DNA of 11,218 nucleotides from Clostridiales bacterium UBA3277. Its GTDB lineage: Bacteria > Bacillota > Clostridia > Oscillospirales > Oscillospiraceae. Shown piece after piece: positions 1 to 6,508 of the stretch. The stretch's first letter is position 1. Every line of letters begins with the position of its first letter. The notes under the pieces were generated by a model that worked only from the letters and a program-made list of their open reading frames with translations, was not told the origin of the DNA and ran no database searches. The position numbers were made by a program, and so were the translations under genes. Location: assembly GCA_002362145.1 (NCBI GenBank), contig DETX01000126.1:1-11218 (forward strand), given 5' to 3'.

Positions 1-1
1 A

Positions 2-715
2 TTGGAGCCGCCCCATGACCACTTGACCAAGGTCATCGAGCCCTTCCTTCCCAATGAGCCCGCCCTGCGGGAGATGATGGAAAAGAGCTTCGAAATTCTC
101 AACAACCATCCCCTGAATCTGGCCCGGGCGGCCGCCGGAAAGAACAAAGCCAATTCCCTCTGGTACTGGGGCGCAGGCACCAGGCCCACCCTCCAAAATT
201 TCCAGGAAAAGACCGGCCTCAAGGGTGCCATGATCTCTGCCGTGGACCTGCTCAAGGGCATTGCCGTGGGCGCCGGGATGCAGGTCTGCCACGTCCCCGG
301 GGCCACCGGCTCCATTGACACCAACTGGGAGGGCAAGGCCCAGGCCGCCATTGACGCTCTGCTGAAGGATGGCTGCGACTTTGCCTACATCCATGTGGAG
401 GCTCCCGACGAAATGGCCCACCAGGGCCTTGTGATGGAAAAGGTCAAGTCCATTGAGTATCTGGACAGCCGCATTGTCGATCCCGTATGCAAAGCCATGG
501 AGGCCGCCGGTGAGGATTACAAGATGCTGATTCTGCCGGACCATCCGAATCTGCTGCGGCTGCGCACCCACACCGGCGCTCCGGTTCCCTACGTGCTCTT
601 CGACAGCACCCGCCAGCGCAAGTCCACCGCCCACTACAACGAGGCGGAGGCGAAGCTGGCCGGAATCCTGGAATCCCACGGAGAGAAACTCCTGGAACGG
701 TTCCTGAAAAAATGA
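2..715 (+). CDS. apgM: Cofactor-independent phosphoglycerate mutase, archaeal type (ApgM-like), 3' part only
   Basis: Partial gene cut by the left edge; 237 C-terminal residues are visible of a family that is usually about 400 long. The family belongs to the alkaline phosphatase superfamily and interconverts 2- and 3-phosphoglycerate in the cytoplasm using two metal ions. Counting from the first visible codon, the likely metal ligands are D136 and H140 (in EAPDEMAH), D180-H181 (PDH) and H190 (RTHTG). The WYWGAGTRP stretch (54-62) and SAVDLLKGIAVGAGM (79-93) are typical of this family. The catalytic serine/threonine and the remaining ligands lie upstream of the window. The stop is 16 bp before serC, so the gene is probably in the same operon and would link glycolysis to the 3-phosphoglycerate used by SerA. 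Some relatives are homoserine kinases or of unknown specificity, so mutase activity is inferred from family and context. The apparent TTG at position 2 is not a real start. Confidence 0.85.
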   Translation: MEPPHDHLTKVIEPFLPNEPALREMMEKSFEILNNHPLNLARAAAGKNKANSLWYWGAGTRPTLQNFQEKTGLKGAMISAVDLLKGIAVGAGMQVCHVPGATGSIDTNWEGKAQAAIDALLKDGCDFAYIHVEAPDEMAHQGLVMEKVKSIEYLDSRIVDPVCKAMEAAGEDYKMLILPDHPNLLRLRTHTGAPVPYVLFDSTRQRKSTAHYNEAEAKLAGILESHGEKLLERFLKK

Positions 716-731
716 GAAAGAAGTGGTAATT

Positions 732-1814
732 ATGTCCCGAATTTATAATTTTTCCGCCGGTCCCGCCGTGCTGCCGGAGAGCGTTTTGCAGGAGGCTGCC
801 GATGAAATGCTGGACTACCGGGGAACCGGTATGTCCGTCATGGAGATGAGCCATCGCTCCAAGACCTACCAGGCCATTCTGGATGAGGCCGAGGCGGATA
901 TCCGCCAGCTCATGGGCATTCCCAATAACTACAAGGTCCTGTTTTTGCAGGGCGGCGCCTCCCAGCAGTTTGCCATGATTCCCATGAACCTGATGAAAAA
1001 CCGGGTGGCGGACTATATCGTCACCGGGCAGTGGGCCAAGAAGGCCTGGCAGGAGGCCAAGATGTACGGCACGGCCAACGCCGTCGCCTCCTCCGCCGAT
1101 GGGAATTTCTCCTATATTCCCGACTGTTCGGACCTGCCCATTACGGAAAACGCGGACTATGTCTACATCTGCGAGAACAACACCATCTACGGCACCAAGT
1201 TCCACACGCTGCCCAACACCAAGGGCAAAAACCTGGTGGCGGATGTTTCCAGCTGCTTTTTGTCTGAGCCCGTGGATGTGACGAAATACGCCATGCTCTA
1301 CGGCGGCGTTCAGAAAAACATCGGCCCGGCGGGCGTCGTCATTGCCATCCTTCGGGAGGATCTGATCACCGAGGACGTCTATCCCGGCACGCCCACCATG
1401 CTCCGCTACAAGACCCACGCGGACAACGGCTCCATGTACAACACCCCGCCGGCCTACGGCATCTACATCTGCGGAAAGGTCTTTAAGTGGCTGCTGTCCA
1501 TTGGCGGCCTGGAGGAAATCGGCCGCAGAAACCGGGAAAAGGCCTCCATCTTGTACGACTTCCTGGATTCCAGCAAGCTGTTCCAGGGTACCGTGGTGAA
1601 AAAGGACCGGTCCCTCATGAACGTCCCCTTCGTCACAGGAAATCCCGAAATGGACGAAAAATTCATCAAAGCCTCCCAGGAGGCAGGGCTCGCCAACCTC
1701 AGGGGCCACCGGACCGTGGGCGGCATGCGGGCCAGCATTTATAACGCCATGCCCAAGGCCGGTGTGGAGGCCCTGGTGGCCTTTATGGAGAAATTTGAAA
1801 AAGAGAATCGGTAA
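732..1814 (+). CDS. serC: Phosphoserine aminotransferase
   Basis: Cytoplasmic PLP enzyme that transfers the amino group of glutamate to 3-phosphohydroxypyruvate, giving phosphoserine, the second step of serine synthesis. It also often serves pyridoxal phosphate synthesis. The protein is 360 residues, the normal length. It opens with the family-typical YNFSAGPAVLP. GGASQQF (74-80) binds the PLP phosphate, W101 stacks on the ring, D171 (ADVSS) contacts the ring nitrogen, and K195 in GGVQKNIGPAG is the Schiff-base lysine. The ATG at 732 is chosen over a GTG nine bases upstream because homologues begin 4-5 residues before YNFSAGP; the ribosome binding site in front (AAGAAG-like) is weak. It lies 16 bp after the apgM-like gene and 29 bp before serA, consistent with one transcript. 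Confidence 0.97.
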   Translation: MSRIYNFSAGPAVLPESVLQEAADEMLDYRGTGMSVMEMSHRSKTYQAILDEAEADIRQLMGIPNNYKVLFLQGGASQQFAMIPMNLMKNRVADYIVTGQWAKKAWQEAKMYGTANAVASSADGNFSYIPDCSDLPITENADYVYICENNTIYGTKFHTLPNTKGKNLVADVSSCFLSEPVDVTKYAMLYGGVQKNIGPAGVVIAILREDLITEDVYPGTPTMLRYKTHADNGSMYNTPPAYGIYICGKVFKWLLSIGGLEEIGRRNREKASILYDFLDSSKLFQGTVVKKDRSLMNVPFVTGNPEMDEKFIKASQEAGLANLRGHRTVGGMRASIYNAMPKAGVEALVAFMEKFEKENR

Positions 1815-1843
1815 GCGTCCGCTTGCAGAGAGGTAGAGGTTCC

Positions 1844-3007
1844 ATGTATCACATTCATTATCTGAATAAAATTTCCGACAAAGGCACTGAGCTCTGGACG
1901 GAAAACTACCAGCTTGCGGGCCAGGCCGAGGATGCCGACGCCATGCTGGTGCGCAGCGCCAATATGCACGAAATGGTCTTTTCTCCCAATCTTCTGGCCG
2001 TGGCCAGGGCCGGGGCGGGGGTCAATAACATTCCCCTGAGCGCCTGCGCGGACCAGGGCATCGTGGTGTTCAACACCCCCGGGGCCAACGCCAACTCCGT
2101 CATGGAGCTGGCTCTGTGCGGAATGCTGCTGGCCAGCCGGGATGTGGTGGGCGGCATCAACTGGGTCCAGAGCATCAAGGGCAGCTGCGAGGTGGCCCGG
2201 CTGGTGGAAAAAGGCAAATCTCAGTTCGCCGGCCATGAGATCCGCCACAAGAGCCTGGGGGTCATCGGCCTGGGCGCCGTGGGCGGTCCTCTGGCCAACG
2301 CCGCCAGGAGCCTGGGAATGACCGTATACGGCTGCGACCCCTTCATTTCCATCGAGGCGGCCTGGCACCTGGACAGCCACATCACCCGGGTCAACGACCG
2401 GGATACCCTCTATGGAAAGTGCGACATCATCTCCCTTCACACGCCCCTGCTGGACGATACCCGGAAGATGATCAATGCCGAGGCCATTTCCAAGATGAAG
2501 GACGGCGTCATCATTTTGAACTTTGCCCGGGATCTGCTGGTGGACGACGACGCCATGGCGGAGGCTCTGGCCAGCGGGAAGGTGGCAAAATACGTCACCG
2601 ACTTCCCCAATGAAAAGACCGCCTCCATGCCCGGCTGCATCGCCGTCCCCCATCTGGGGGCCTCCACCGAGGAGAGCGAGGACAACTGCGCCAGGATGGC
2701 CGTGAAGCAGGTGATGAACTACCTGGAAAACGGCAACATCGTCAATTCCGTAAACTACCCCAACTGCGACATGGGCATCTGCCGGGCCGAGGGCCGGATC
2801 ACCCTGCTGCATAAGAACATCCCCAATTCCCTGGGCCGGTTCACCGCCGCCATCGCCAGCGAGAACATTAACATCGACGGCCTGATGAACAAGAGCCGGG
2901 GCGAATATGCCTACACCATGCTGGATCTGGACCACCATCCCTCCGCCGGTGTGGTGGAGAGCCTGAGAAATATCGAGGGCGTCCTCCGGGTGCGGGTCAT
3001 CAAATGA
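1844..3007 (+). CDS. serA: D-3-phosphoglycerate dehydrogenase, short form with ACT domain
   Basis: NAD-dependent enzyme of the first committed step of serine synthesis, oxidising 3-phosphoglycerate to 3-phosphohydroxypyruvate. The protein is 387 residues. The Rossmann motif GLGAVG is at 142-147, with an acidic residue (D165) at the end of the second strand for NAD ribose. The catalytic triad is R229 (NFARD), E257 (DFPNE) and H270 (VPHLGAST). A C-terminal ACT domain (about 317-387) follows, and the large intervening domain of long SerA forms is absent. The ACT domain suggests serine feedback control. The usual R-G after the catalytic arginine is R-D here (RDLLVDD). ATG 1844 is chosen because it follows an AGAGGTAGAGG ribosome binding site; an in-frame TTG at 1823 has none. 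This is the last gene of the serine operon, followed by hairpins. Confidence 0.95.
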   Translation: MYHIHYLNKISDKGTELWTENYQLAGQAEDADAMLVRSANMHEMVFSPNLLAVARAGAGVNNIPLSACADQGIVVFNTPGANANSVMELALCGMLLASRDVVGGINWVQSIKGSCEVARLVEKGKSQFAGHEIRHKSLGVIGLGAVGGPLANAARSLGMTVYGCDPFISIEAAWHLDSHITRVNDRDTLYGKCDIISLHTPLLDDTRKMINAEAISKMKDGVIILNFARDLLVDDDAMAEALASGKVAKYVTDFPNEKTASMPGCIAVPHLGASTEESEDNCARMAVKQVMNYLENGNIVNSVNYPNCDMGICRAEGRITLLHKNIPNSLGRFTAAIASENINIDGLMNKSRGEYAYTMLDLDHHPSAGVVESLRNIEGVLRVRVIK

Positions 3008-3010
3008 TTT

Positions 3011-3042
3011 TCAGCCGCCCGGCGAAAAGCCGGGGCGGCTGA
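3011..3042 (+). terminator. GC-rich hairpin just after serA
   Basis: Arms TCAGCCGCC-CGGC and GCCG-G-GGCGGCTGA form a 13-bp stem with one bulged G and a GAAAA loop, starting 3 bp after the serA stop. No U-tract follows on either strand, so alone it is a weak terminator. It may stabilise the serA mRNA end or act together with the next hairpin. Confidence 0.55.
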
Positions 3043-3053
3043 TGCGACAGACA

Positions 3054-3087
3054 AATATCCCCCAGCGGTTTTCCGCTGGGGGATATT
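3054..3087. terminator. Bidirectional intrinsic terminator between serA and the permease gene
   Basis: A perfect 15-bp inverted repeat (AATATCCCCCAGCGG and its complement) around a TTTT loop lies between two convergent genes. On the plus strand it runs into the U-rich TCTTTAATT, and on the minus strand into TTGTCTG. It starts 2 bp after the stop codon of the minus-strand permease gene. It probably ends the serine operon from one side and the ABC operon from the other. Confidence 0.85.
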
Positions 3088-3089
3088 CT

Positions 3090-3872
3090 TTAATTCAGGT
3101 TCAGCTTCCGATTGGTCAGATAATGCATGGCAAAATAGAATACCAGAGAAAGCGCCGCCGACCAGGCGATGGTGGCCCAGGCAAAGCCCAAAAAGTCATT
3201 TTCTGTCCACACATCTGCTGTGGAAATCATAAGTCCCGTAGAAGCCACGGCCGTGGCAATATGCAGCGCGTAGTAGGAGACCACACCCACCAGAATCTTA
3301 TGCTTCTTCGCGATGACGCTGCCGATGGTAATGGAAAACATAATGAAGATGATCTCAGAAGCAAGGGTTGCAAGAATCATCATCAGGAAGGAGAGAATGT
3401 TCCCCACTCCCAGTTTTCCCAAAGCCGGGAACAGATGGTCAGCGCAGTACTTCACAAATTCCCAGCGCTCTCCGTCCAGCTCCACTGTGCCGAAGAATAC
3501 CATAATGCCAAAGGCCAGGATCGTAACCAGTATGCTCACAATTATGCCCAACAGGCAGTTCAAAAAGCTGGAGAGCAGCACCTGATGGGTGGTCACGGGC
3601 AGGGTAAAGGTCATGTATCCCTCATCCGTAAAGCGGCTTTTATAGAATCTGCCGAACAGGATGAACATGGACGCCAGGCTGTAGCCCACAAGATACACCA
3701 CCACGGCGATCATGGCAAAGATCAGAAGGGTCAGGTAGAAGTCCTTGGGGTCCCGATTTATCATCCGGGCCAGGACACTTCCCAGAGCCCCCGCCCCGAG
3801 GGCTATAATGCTTAAGCCCCCAATCAGTCCCCAAGTGGCCCGGAAATCATATTTTAGCAGTTTGGCAAACAT
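3090..3872 (-). CDS. ABC-2-type transporter permease (multi-pass membrane protein)
   Basis: A 260-residue protein with about six hydrophobic membrane segments (roughly 15-37, 45-73, 97-128, 155-185, 190-210, 228-250). It starts MFAKLLKYDFRATWG, a charged amphipathic start common in ABC-2 permeases that lack a periplasmic partner. FTLPVTTHQVLLSSFL (89-104) resembles the conserved loop after the second membrane segment of such permeases. It is the likely membrane half of a transporter with the ATPase just upstream: its ATG (3872, behind GGAGGTG) lies inside the end of the ATPase gene, a 19-bp overlap that suggests translational coupling. The substrate cannot be read from sequence. YtrA-linked ABC systems in Firmicutes are often induced by cell-envelope-active antibiotics, so envelope stress or lipid/peptide export is a guess. 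A terminator follows at once. Confidence 0.85.
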   Translation of the reverse strand: MFAKLLKYDFRATWGLIGGLSIIALGAGALGSVLARMINRDPKDFYLTLLIFAMIAVVVYLVGYSLASMFILFGRFYKSRFTDEGYMTFTLPVTTHQVLLSSFLNCLLGIIVSILVTILAFGIMVFFGTVELDGERWEFVKYCADHLFPALGKLGVGNILSFLMMILATLASEIIFIMFSITIGSVIAKKHKILVGVVSYYALHIATAVASTGLMISTADVWTENDFLGFAWATIAWSAALSLVFYFAMHYLTNRKLNLN

Positions 3873-4567
3873 TTAAACACCTCCCGGAATAGTTCGTCCA
3901 GAGACTTGCCGGTCTCCTGCCGCACCTGATCGGCGCTGCCCTTCTGGATGATTTTCCCTTGATACAGGAACAGGTATTCATCCAGCACCCGCTCCACATC
4001 GGAGATCAGGTGGGTAGAAATCAGCACCGTGGCGCTGGGGTCATAGTTTTGGATGATGGTATTGAGGATATAGTCCCGGGCCGCCGGGTCCACGCCTCCG
4101 ATGGGCTCATCCAGCAGGTACAGCCTTGCCCGGCGGGACATGACCAGCACCAGCTGGACCTTCTCCTGGGTGCCCTTGGACAGAGTCCTGAACCGGGCGT
4201 TTTTGTCGATGCCCAGGGCCGCGAGCATCTCCTCCGCCCGCTGGGTATCGAAATCCGCGTAAAATTCTCCGAAAAATTTCATCAGCATTCCAACCTGCAT
4301 CTGCTTGGAAAAGTAGGTGCGGTCGGGAAGGTAAGAGACCAGGGCCTTGCTCTTGGGGCCGATCTTCTCGCCGCAGATACGGATCTCCCCATCCGTAGGG
4401 GTCAGCAGCCCCGCCGCCAGCTTGATAAACGTGGTCTTGCCGCTGCCGTTGGGGCCCAGCAGACCGATGATCTTGCCCTGGGGCAGGGTCAGGTCCAGCT
4501 TTTCCAGGGCGTAGGACCCGGAATAGCGTTTGCTGAGACCCCGGGCTTCCAGTACGGAATCTGTCAT
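3854..4567 (-). CDS. ABC transporter ATP-binding protein (YtrB-like)
   Basis: A 237-residue nucleotide-binding subunit that would power the adjacent permease at the inner face of the membrane. Walker A is GPNGSGKT (38-45), the signature is the variant LSKGTQEK (129-136) instead of LSGGQ, Walker B is LYLLDEP (149-155, with D153 and catalytic E154), the D-loop is GGVD (157-160), and the switch histidine is H186 (STHL). The usual Q-loop glutamine is not obvious; the region reads YLPDRTYF (79-86), as in other YtrB/clostridial relatives. ATG 4567 is chosen because it sits behind GGAGAAAGT, matches the family start, and forms an ATGA overlap with the GntR stop; longer in-frame starts would run into the regulator. 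C-terminal residues 215-237 form a short tail seen in many exporters of this type. Confidence 0.93.
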   Translation of the reverse strand: MTDSVLEARGLSKRYSGSYALEKLDLTLPQGKIIGLLGPNGSGKTTFIKLAAGLLTPTDGEIRICGEKIGPKSKALVSYLPDRTYFSKQMQVGMLMKFFGEFYADFDTQRAEEMLAALGIDKNARFRTLSKGTQEKVQLVLVMSRRARLYLLDEPIGGVDPAARDYILNTIIQNYDPSATVLISTHLISDVERVLDEYLFLYQGKIIQKGSADQVRQETGKSLDELFREVFKCLPNC

Positions 4568-4941
4568 ACTTTCTCCTTTCTTTCCTCTTCCAGGCCGGCA
4601 AGAATCTTTGCCGCCTGGGCCGGAGTGACGCCAAAGACCATAAACCGTTCCGCGCACTCCCGTGCCAATTCCTCCAAAATTTTCTCACGCATGATTTTTA
4701 AAACCTCCTCGTTCTGGGTCACCGTGCGGCCGCTGGTGCCGCCGCTGATCAGAAGTCCTTCCCGCTCCAGCTCCGTCAGGGCCCGCTGGACGGTGTTGGG
4801 ATTTACCTGAGCCGCCGCCGCCACGTCCCGGACTGAGGGAGCCTTCTGCCCCGGGGAGAGCTCTCCTCTGAGGATGGCTCCCCGAAGCACTTCCATGATT
4901 TGCTGATACACCGGCCTGTCACCGGTCAATTTCCAGTTCAT
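4564..4941 (-). CDS. GntR-family transcriptional regulator, YtrA subfamily
   Basis: A 125-residue DNA-binding protein. An N-terminal winged helix-turn-helix (about 10-75) has the classic GntR pattern: PVYQQIMEVLRGAILRGEL, then PGQKAPSVRDVA, then the recognition-helix region VNPNTVQRALTELEREGLL. The C-terminal part (75-125) is only two or three short helices, as in the YtrA group, with no room for a large ligand-binding domain. The ATG at 4941 follows GGAGG at 5 bp; a GTG at 4947 overlaps that ribosome binding site and is rejected. It is first in a three-gene operon with an ABC ATPase (ATGA overlap) and permease. It most likely represses its own operon through the inverted repeat at 4955-5000. 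Confidence 0.93.
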   Translation of the reverse strand: MNWKLTGDRPVYQQIMEVLRGAILRGELSPGQKAPSVRDVAAAAQVNPNTVQRALTELEREGLLISGGTSGRTVTQNEEVLKIMREKILEELARECAERFMVFGVTPAQAAKILAGLEEERKEKV

Positions 4942-4954
4942 AGGCACCTCCTTG

Positions 4955-5000
4955 CTGTGTTGCTATACTAGTGTATTAGCGTATTGATATAGTAACACAG
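4955..5000. promoter_or_regulatory. Inverted repeat over the gntR promoter, likely auto-operator
   Basis: Left arm CTGTGTTGCTATA (4955-4967) and right arm TATAGTAACACAG (4988-5000) match as inverted repeats at 12 of 13 positions, with a 20-bp AT-rich spacer. The right arm covers the -10 box of the gntR promoter and the left arm lies in the leader just before the ribosome binding site. This fits autorepression by a dimeric GntR protein, possibly as two dimers on half sites. Binding is inferred. Confidence 0.75.
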
Positions 5001-5017
5001 TTATAGCAGTTTGTCAA
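4989..5017 (-). promoter_or_regulatory. Sigma-A type promoter of the gntR-ABC operon
   Basis: On the minus strand, a perfect -35 box TTGACA (5017-5012) is separated by exactly 17 bp from TACTAT (4994-4989). Transcription would begin near 4982, giving a leader of about 40 nt before the ATG at 4941. The -10 lies inside one arm of the inverted repeat. Confidence 0.8.
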
Positions 5018-5027
5018 GGACTTTCTT

Positions 5028-5062
5028 AAAAAATTTGAGGGGAGACGATTGCCGTCTCCCCT
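5028..5062 (-). terminator. Intrinsic terminator after the tlpA-like gene
   Basis: On the minus strand a 10-bp stem (AGGGGAGACG and complement, 5-nt loop) is followed by CAAA and then six T (5033-5028). It lies about 30 bp after the stop of the thioredoxin gene and just upstream of the gntR promoter, so it insulates the two operons. Confidence 0.85.
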
Positions 5063-5094
5063 GTTCAAAATCCGCTTTTCATTGGGTCTCCGTA

Positions 5095-5664
5095 TTACTC
5101 CCCCAGCAGCTGGTCGATACCCTTTTGAAGGGTACTCTCCGTCAGCATGGTCCGGCTGTAGGTTACGAGCTTCCCTTCCCCGTCCAGGAAATATGTGGCC
5201 GGAATGGCGTTGACCCCGTAGGCCGCGGCCCCGGCGCTGTCCAAATCGAAGTATATGGGGAAGGTATATCCCTGGGCCTCCACGTAGCCGCTGGCCGCTT
5301 CCGCCGTCTCCCGGCCGCCGGTCAGGTCCACCAGCAGAAACTGGATTTCCTCTCCGTACTGTTCATAGGCAGCCTGGAAATCGGGCATCTCGCTTTTACA
5401 GGGACCGCACCAGCTCGCCCAGAAGTTGAGAATCACCGGCTTTCCCTGAAAATCCGAAAGCGCCAGCGGATTTCCCTCCCGGTCATAAAAGGTAAAGTCC
5501 GGCGCCTGGGGCCTTGTTTCAGTAGCCGGCCCCGTGCTGGCAACGGGAGCGGGCTGCTCCACCGTCCGGCCCAGGCGGCCGTAGAGGACCCCCGCTGCCG
5601 TCAGCACCACGGCGAAGGCCAAGATGAAAATTGCCAGCTTCAGGATTTTATAAATTTTTTCCAT
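5095..5664 (-). CDS. Membrane-anchored TlpA/ResA-family thiol-disulfide oxidoreductase
   Basis: A 189-residue protein with one N-terminal membrane segment (about 8-29) and no lipobox cysteine, so it is probably an uncleaved anchor. A proline-rich linker (about 35-52) follows, then a thioredoxin fold outside the cell. The redox motif is WCGPCK (85-90, cysteines 86 and 89), and the cis-proline is P155 in NAIPATYF. FWASWCGPCKSEMPDF is characteristic of the TlpA/ResA group. It probably accepts electrons from the CcdA protein encoded 9 bp upstream and reduces extracytoplasmic disulfides or other oxidised substrates. No cytochrome c maturation gene is nearby, so a haem role is not supported. The ATG at 5664 follows GAGGTG. 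A terminator follows. Confidence 0.93.
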   Translation of the reverse strand: MEKIYKILKLAIFILAFAVVLTAAGVLYGRLGRTVEQPAPVASTGPATETRPQAPDFTFYDREGNPLALSDFQGKPVILNFWASWCGPCKSEMPDFQAAYEQYGEEIQFLLVDLTGGRETAEAASGYVEAQGYTFPIYFDLDSAGAAAYGVNAIPATYFLDGEGKLVTYSRTMLTESTLQKGIDQLLGE

Positions 5665-5673
5665 TGTGACACC

Positions 5674-6336
5674 TCAGCTCATAATATTCAGAATGCGTCC
5701 CAAAAGCCCGGTGGCCATGAGGATTCCCACAAGGACCAGCAATCCGCCGCAGACCTTATTGATCACGTCATAGTGGGCCTTGACCCAGTTGAAGGCGGAT
5801 TTCAGCTTGTCAATGAGAACCGCGCTGAAAAGGAACGGAATCCCCAGGCCCAGAGAGTAGCACAGCAGCATCCCCATGCCCTCCAGCACATGGCCCCGCT
5901 GGGAGGCCAGCATCAATGCAGAGCCCAAAAACGCCCCCACGCAGGGCGTCCAGCCCAGGGAAAAGATGATTCCAAAGAGAAAGGCTGAAAGAAAATTCCC
6001 ACTGTCCCCAAGGGTTCCGGCACTGGTCCCCCGGAAGATACTCAGGCGGAACAGCCCCATGTAATTGAGGCCGAAGGCGATCACCAGCAGGCCGCCCGCC
6101 AAATCCACCCAGACCCTGAAGCGGATGAGAAAGCTGCCCAGGGTCCCTGCCAGGGCCCCCATGGCGGTGAACACCAGGGTAAAGCCCAGCACAAAACCCA
6201 ATGCCCCAGTCAGGGTTTTCTTCGTCGTGCGGACGCCGCCTCCGGCGAAATAGGTCAGATAGATGGGGATCATCGGAAGTAAGCAGGGGGAAATGAAGGT
6301 CACAATGCCCTCTAAAAAAGAAATGAAGTACTGCAT
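5674..6336 (-). CDS. ccdA: CcdA-type thiol-disulfide transmembrane electron carrier
   Basis: A 220-residue polytopic membrane protein with about six membrane segments, the normal length for CcdA (the short DsbD-like core). It moves electrons from cytoplasmic thioredoxin to extracytoplasmic thioredoxin-like proteins. The two functional cysteines are in place: C18 in SPCLLPMIPIY (first segment) and C132 in GWTPCVGAFLGSAL (fourth segment), each after a proline. The linker with charged residues (R36-K40) and the pseudo-twofold layout fit the family. The ATG at 6336 follows AAAGGAGC. It is the first gene of a two-gene operon with the TlpA-like gene as obvious partner. Confidence 0.95.
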   Translation of the reverse strand: MQYFISFLEGIVTFISPCLLPMIPIYLTYFAGGGVRTTKKTLTGALGFVLGFTLVFTAMGALAGTLGSFLIRFRVWVDLAGGLLVIAFGLNYMGLFRLSIFRGTSAGTLGDSGNFLSAFLFGIIFSLGWTPCVGAFLGSALMLASQRGHVLEGMGMLLCYSLGLGIPFLFSAVLIDKLKSAFNWVKAHYDVINKVCGGLLVLVGILMATGLLGRILNIMS

Positions 6337-6362
6337 GAGCGGCTCCTTTGCTGTTTGCCATC

Positions 6363-6391
6363 AGTATACTACAAAAGTCCGGCGGACGCAA
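6363..6391 (-). promoter_or_regulatory. Probable promoter of the ccdA-tlpA operon
   Basis: On the minus strand TATACT (6368-6363) matches the -10 consensus at 5 of 6. A weak -35 candidate TTGCGT (6391-6386) stands 17 bp upstream. Transcription would start about 20 bp before the ribosome binding site and ATG. An 11-bp palindrome (GTCCGGCGGAC, 6377-6387) lies in the spacer and may or may not matter. Confidence 0.5.
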
Positions 6392-6392
6392 C

Positions 6393-6421
6393 GAAAAAGG
6401 CGGCAGATTTTTCTGCCGCCT
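6393..6421 (-). terminator. Intrinsic terminator of the marR-degV operon
   Basis: A perfect 10-bp stem (AGGCGGCAGA with complement TCTGCCGCCT, 4-nt loop) is followed on the minus strand by TTTTTCG. It is a textbook intrinsic terminator for transcription coming from degV, whose stop lies about 88 bp upstream. Confidence 0.9.
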
Positions 6422-6436
6422 CAAAGTTCTTCCCCA

Positions 6437-6502
6437 GGGCAAACCGCATAATGGGGCAAAAGATCCGTCGAAAACCGTCGCTCCCATTGTGCGGTGTTGC
6501 CC
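6437..6502. repeat. Imperfect 66-bp inverted repeat downstream of degV, function unknown
   Basis: Arms at 6437-6455 (GGGCAAACCGCATAATGGG) and 6483-6502 (CCCATTGTGCGGTGTTGCCC) pair over about 18 bp with one bulged base and one non-Watson-Crick position. The 27-nt loop holds a direct repeat of CCGTCG (6465-6470 and 6475-6480). The odd position is U-G if the plus strand is RNA and C-A if the minus strand is. It starts 6 bp after the degV stop and precedes the separate terminator at 6393-6421. It may be a structured 3' UTR, a small RNA, or a decayed REP-like element. Confidence 0.7.
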
Positions 6503-6508
6503 AAGTTA

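Noticed and set aside
444..1709. A 421-codon minus-strand open frame antisense to serC
   Set aside because: Same cause as above; serC on the plus strand is complete with all active-site residues, and the antisense product resembles no family.
1739..2938. A 399-codon minus-strand open frame antisense to serA
   Set aside because: It shadows a fully supported serA gene; the composition is His/Gly/Val-rich with no domain or ribosome binding site.
3042..3815. A 257-codon plus-strand open frame opposite the permease
   Set aside because: It begins inside the terminator hairpins and is Gln/His/Gly-rich without any domain; the minus-strand frame encodes a coherent membrane protein with a good start site.
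6465..6480. CCGTCG-AAAA-CCGTCG as the beginning of a CRISPR or tandem array
   Set aside because: Only two copies of a six-base unit, with no further periodicity; it lies in the loop of the inverted repeat.
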